Below are positions 60,786 through 64,000 of a stretch of 64,000 bases of DNA, one piece after another. The DNA comes from Roseiarcus sp963822215 (GTDB lineage: Bacteria; Pseudomonadota; Alphaproteobacteria; Rhizobiales; Beijerinckiaceae), in NCBI GenBank assembly GCA_963822215.1, contig CAWGGX010000010.1, forward strand, positions 875,201 through 939,200. The letters run 5' to 3'. The translations under genes were made by a program, and so were the position numbers. Positions within the stretch are counted from its first letter, which is position 1, and each line of letters starts with the position of its first letter. The notes under the pieces were generated by a model, which ran no database searches, was not told where the DNA came from, and saw nothing but the letters and a program-made list of their open reading frames with translations.

Positions 60786-63506
60786 TCACGACGCAGCCCC
60801 TTCCGTCATCGCGGCGTTCAGATCGAGCGCGACAAGCCGCAGTAGTTCGCGGTCATCCATTTCCGTGAGATTTATCTCAGCGCCGCCAGCAAGAAAATCG
60901 TCCGCCAGCTGGCGTTTCGATTCTATCAACAGGTCGATCTTCGCCTCGATCGTCCCCCGGCAGACGAATTTGTGCACGAGCACATTGCGCCTTTGGCCAA
61001 TGCGATAAGCGCGATCGGTCGCCTGGCTCTCGACCGCCGGATTCCACCAGCGATCGAAATGCACCACATGCGAAGCGCTCGTCAGATTGAGCCCCGAGCC
61101 GCCGGCCTTGATCGAGAGGACGAAAAACGGCGTGCGCTCGTCTTCCTGAAACGTCTTGACGAGGTCACGGCGTTTGGCGATCGGCGTGTCGCCATGAAGA
61201 GCAAGGCCTGGACGCCCGAACGCCGCCGCGAGCAGCCTCTCCAGGGAAGGAATGATCTCCTTGAACTGGGTGAACACGAGAAGCTTTTCCTGGCGGCTCG
61301 CGATGGTCTCGCCGATTTCCCGCAGGCGCTCGAATTTCCCGCTGTCGTTTTCGTCATAGGCGCCGTCACCCAGCCATTGCGAAGGATGATTGCAAATCTG
61401 CTTCAGGCGCATCAGCGAGGACAACACCAGCCCCCGTCGCGCAATCCCATCGCCCGATTGCTTCAGGTTCTCCTCCAACTCAGCGACTGCTGCTTGATAG
61501 AGCGCCGCCTGCTTGCGGGTCAGATGGCAGAAGGCTTTGACCTCCGTCTTGTCGGGCAGATCCGCGATGATGCTCTTGTCGGTCTTAAGCCTGCGCAGGA
61601 TATAGGGCTGCACCAGCCGCCGCAGCGGGGCATAGGAGATATGGGGCTGCGAGGCGAGGGTCTTGGCGAATTGCGCGAAGGCCTTCGCGGAGCCGAGCAA
61701 ACCCGGATTGACGAAGTCGAATATCGACCACAGGTCGCGCAGATTGTTTTCGATCGGCGTGCCGGTGAGGACGATGCGCGCCTTGGCCTTCAAGGATTTG
61801 ACGGCCCTGGTCTGTTTGGCGTTGGGATTCTTGATCGCTTGGGCCTCGTCGAGAACCACGAGGCGCCAGGACGTTTGGCCGATCCAGCTTTGGCGCAGCA
61901 GCGTCCCATAGCTCGTCACCACCAGATCGGTCTCCGCCAGGCGCTCGTCGCTCATGGCGCCCAATTCGTCCGCGGCTTGGAACGAGGGATGCGCGATCAC
62001 GACTTTCAGACGCGGCGTGAAGCGCGCGGCTTCGAGCGCCCAGTTGGCCAGAAGCGAAGCGGGCACAACCAGGAGGCTTGGCGTCCGCCCTGCCGAGCCC
62101 TTGGCCTGTTCATTGAACGTCTGAAGCAGGGCCAGGACCTGAATCGTTTTGCCGAGGCCCATGTCGTCGGCGAGGCAGGCGCCGAGCCCAAGCTGGGTCA
62201 AGAGATGGAGCCAGCGCAATCCTGTCTCTTGATAGGGCCTCAGCGTCGCTTGCAGGGCCTCGCCCGGATTAACCTTGGCCAAGCCATCGGGGCTCCGGCA
62301 TCCCTCGAGCGCCTCGGCGAGCCAGGGACCGGCCTGGACATGGGCCCATTGCGCGGTCGGCTCGGCGACGGCCCCGCCGTCGATTTCGGCTCCCGCCAGC
62401 AGACGCATGGCTTGACCAAACGGCACGCCTTCTCTTCGCGATAGGCGCTCGATCTCCTGAAATTTATCGAGGGTCGCCTGCAAGCGCTCACGGTCGACCT
62501 CGACCCATTTGCCGCGAACCAGCGCCAGACCATCGGTCGAAGCGAGAAGTTCTTTGATTTCTTTGTCGGTCAGCGCCTCGCCGTCGAGGCTCACCCCGAC
62601 CTGAAAATCGAGCAGCGCGTCCAAGCCAAGGACGGACGGCGAAGTCGATCCGACCGTCGCTTCGACCCGCGGTCGGCTTGGACGGTTCATGCGCCAGTTC
62701 GCCGGCATGCGAATGACGAGGCCGGCCTGCTCCATCGCCTCGACATCGTGGAGAAAGCGCAGCGCCTCCTGCGGCGTCCACCGCAAGGGATGAAAGATCT
62801 CGCCGGCGTCAACGATCGCTTTCAGCCAGGAGCAAGCCTCGCTGGCGCGGCTCACCGGATCCAAGAGTTGCAGGAGCTTGGCTTTGTCGCCTACGCCCGC
62901 AAACTCGCGTAAGGCCTGGCCCAGCGGCAAATGCCGCAAAGCGCCGCTCGCCGCCAGGCCGGACGTATAGGTCGCCATGAAGGCGAATGGACACTCCGGG
63001 TCCCGACGATTTTCCGCGAGATTGAAATGCACGCGACCGACCAATCGCCACCGACTGTCGCGGGCTTTCAAGAACTCGTTGAGGGAGAGCCCGCTTTCGG
63101 AGAGTTCGGCCTCCAGAGCCTGCCCGATCTCGCCCCAGTGCTGCGCCAGCACGTCGGGCCGCAGGTATTCGCCGCCGCGCATGGGCGGCGCGTCATCAAT
63201 CAGCGCCGCGAGCTCGCTTGACGTCGGCGCGGCGAGCTCCGTCCGGCCGGCGGGCCCCTTCGCATCGCCAAGCGCGCAGAGATCGGCGATGAAGCGCATG
63301 CCGAAATCCCGCCACCACGCCAACGAGGGCGGCAAGACGCTTCCGGCCTCGCCCGCGCCGAGGTGAAGAAGGCCATGACCGGAACCCCGTTCGAAACTCT
63401 TCTCGAGCCGATCAGCCAGCCCGCTCTCGAGCACGAAATCGTCGTCGGCCTGATCAAGGCGGAGCGAACCATGCGGAGTCATCACTGGAATAAGCGAGCG
63501 CGGCAT
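60786..63506 (-). CDS. SNF2-family DEAD/DEAH helicase (SWIM partner)
   Basis: Swi2/Snf2 ATPase, 906 residues. An N-terminal half of unknown fold (SNF2_N-preceding region, about 1-430) leads to the motor: GLRWLHLLTQLGLGACLADD, Walker A DMGLGKTIQ, LVVPASLLANWALE, DEAQAIKNPNAKQTRA, VLTGTPIENNLRDLWSIFDF. Then the C-terminal lobe: LVFTQFKEIIPSLERLL, SIKAGGSGLNLTSASHVVHF, QATDRAYRIGQRR. Its stop overlaps the SWIM gene's GTG, showing a coupled pair. It probably translocates on DNA; with its partner broken, the pair is likely inactive or altered here. Start ATG at 63506 or 63482. Confidence 0.93.
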   Translation of the reverse strand: MPRSLIPVMTPHGSLRLDQADDDFVLESGLADRLEKSFERGSGHGLLHLGAGEAGSVLPPSLAWWRDFGMRFIADLCALGDAKGPAGRTELAAPTSSELAALIDDAPPMRGGEYLRPDVLAQHWGEIGQALEAELSESGLSLNEFLKARDSRWRLVGRVHFNLAENRRDPECPFAFMATYTSGLAASGALRHLPLGQALREFAGVGDKAKLLQLLDPVSRASEACSWLKAIVDAGEIFHPLRWTPQEALRFLHDVEAMEQAGLVIRMPANWRMNRPSRPRVEATVGSTSPSVLGLDALLDFQVGVSLDGEALTDKEIKELLASTDGLALVRGKWVEVDRERLQATLDKFQEIERLSRREGVPFGQAMRLLAGAEIDGGAVAEPTAQWAHVQAGPWLAEALEGCRSPDGLAKVNPGEALQATLRPYQETGLRWLHLLTQLGLGACLADDMGLGKTIQVLALLQTFNEQAKGSAGRTPSLLVVPASLLANWALEAARFTPRLKVVIAHPSFQAADELGAMSDERLAETDLVVTSYGTLLRQSWIGQTSWRLVVLDEAQAIKNPNAKQTRAVKSLKAKARIVLTGTPIENNLRDLWSIFDFVNPGLLGSAKAFAQFAKTLASQPHISYAPLRRLVQPYILRRLKTDKSIIADLPDKTEVKAFCHLTRKQAALYQAAVAELEENLKQSGDGIARRGLVLSSLMRLKQICNHPSQWLGDGAYDENDSGKFERLREIGETIASRQEKLLVFTQFKEIIPSLERLLAAAFGRPGLALHGDTPIAKRRDLVKTFQEDERTPFFVLSIKAGGSGLNLTSASHVVHFDRWWNPAVESQATDRAYRIGQRRNVLVHKFVCRGTIEAKIDLLIESKRQLADDFLAGGAEINLTEMDDRELLRLVALDLNAAMTEGAAS

Positions 63507-63826
63507 ATTCCGAAATCGAATCTCCCGGGGCGCCTATCGCTTCGCCTACCATGAAATCGATCGGCTCATCGCAAGATTAGTGTGCGTCGTCCACGCCAGA
63601 TCAAAGGCCGCACTTCAAGGAGGGTGCAAAAAGCCTAGTCGCGAGGACGACCGCAAAGAAGGCCGGCAAGCGCGTCGGCTTCGAGCGGGCGGTGGGCGCC
63701 CGGATGTTGCTGTGGGATGAGATCCAGGGCGAACCGAGCCGAGCATCGACGCCGGTTCCGATCCCGCCCAGGAATTGACAGCACCAGTGACGACGCGGAC
63801 TATTGTTGTTCCGGAGAGGGTCCGCC
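63507..63826. other. Spacer between the SNF2 gene and the CurA-type gene
   Basis: About 320 bases between divergent genes. A frame giving GAYRFAYHEIDRLIARLVCV around 63530-63590 has a protein-like look but no start or family. Nothing else recognised. Confidence 0.4.
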
Positions 63827-64000
63827 ATGAGCGCCGTCAATCATCAGTTCCGGCTTGCCGCCAGGCCGGTCGGCCTTCCCAAGCGCAGCGACTGGAGCCT
63901 GACCGAGGAGCCGGTCCCTGAACCAGCGATGGCGAGTTCCTGGTCAAAATCCTTTACATCTCGCTCGACCCAGCGATGCGGGGCTGGATGAACGAGGGCC
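63827..64000 (+). CDS. CurA-type NADP-dependent oxidoreductase, partial, frameshifted
   Basis: Begins MSAVNHQFRLAARPVGLPKR, then SDWSLTEEPVPEP, the N-terminus of the zinc-independent MDR enzymes that reduce enones such as curcumin. The expected continuation DGEFLVKILYISLDPAMRGW is present but in a different frame from about 63918; one missing G (CCAGCGATGG for CCAGGCGATGG) would restore it. Cut off by the window end. Confidence 0.8.

Larger units (their letters stand above)
58594..60789 (-). pseudogene. SWIM zinc-finger protein split by an IS and frameshifted
   Basis: The N-terminal part (60445-60789) reads SYYGFRPYVPVAKRRAIAAR, FWGKAWCENLERYSDFENRL, ELYTVRIDIDTIPEAH. Removing the IS and one copy of its target duplication continues it in frame as HWEAICRDCLGSVTSLVELL and QGKISKNVMERVCREGDELF (about 58887-59036). 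The SWIM finger then follows one base out of frame: CSCPDWAGMCKHASAVLYGV, ARLDAEPDLLFALRGVD; one extra A near 58895 would restore VKIKMRCSCPD. The start is a GTG overlapping the SNF2 stop (GTGA). Proteins of this kind are encoded beside SNF2 helicases in many bacteria; function unknown, possibly DNA repair. Confidence 0.88.

Noticed and set aside
1..64000. CRISPR arrays
   Set aside because: Repeats found are palindromic or iterated in short clusters; none alternates with regular unique spacers, and no cas gene is present.

Overview
The window is a GC-rich stretch from an alphaproteobacterium, most likely of the order Hyphomicrobiales (Rhizobiales). The evidence is the RegB/RegA redox pair, class II DAHP synthase, the metX-metW pair, YebC, GlnD with two ACT domains, rhizobial-type LexA boxes (GTTC-N7-GTTC), a LuxI/LuxR locus and dispersed repeats of a rhizobial style. 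Family-level placement (for example Beijerinckiaceae or Methylocystaceae) is only a guess. Most of the window is ordinary core chromosome broken by short accessory patches.

Layout. 0-13 kb: rpsD, an EmrA/EmrB efflux pair (emrB is frameshifted), a CoA-binding/MetY fusion, tam-pdxH, a DnaJ-like gene, fabI, an MFS gene and class II aroG. 13-19.4 kb is accessory: a membrane acyltransferase, a roughly 960-residue metallophosphoesterase/P-loop NTPase fusion (the best candidate for an undescribed defence or signalling protein), and an HTH gene under a perfect SOS box whose 3' two-thirds is built from dispersed repeats. 19.5-37.3 kb: tex, regA-regB with an SH3 protein, a 2-hydroxyacid dehydrogenase, repeat and transposase debris, an SBF-type transporter, a haloalkane dehalogenase, an LppC-like lipoprotein, rsmI-yraN-gshB-glnD-grpE, alkB and yebC.

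37.8-41.9 kb: a quorum-sensing locus luxI / 81-aa ORF / luxR, then a small unknown operon divergent from a LexA/CI-like S24 repressor. 42-55.5 kb: an enoyl-CoA hydratase-like gene, dapE, holA, leuB, metX-metW, metN-metI-metQ with a methionine-type aminotransferase, and a UvrD/PcrA helicase. Together with the MetY fusion this gives a near-complete acetylhomoserine sulfhydrylation route plus methionine uptake, with the genes scattered over about 47 kb.

55.8-63.5 kb: an IS91-type element with its companion integrase, then a SNF2 helicase / SWIM zinc-finger pair. The SWIM gene is split by a complete 1,420-bp IS with 14-bp terminal repeats and a 9-bp target duplication. The window ends in a CurA-type oxidoreductase. 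Four genes (emrB, metW, the SWIM gene and the CurA-type gene) show apparent one-base indels, mostly in short base runs, so some may be sequence errors rather than biology.
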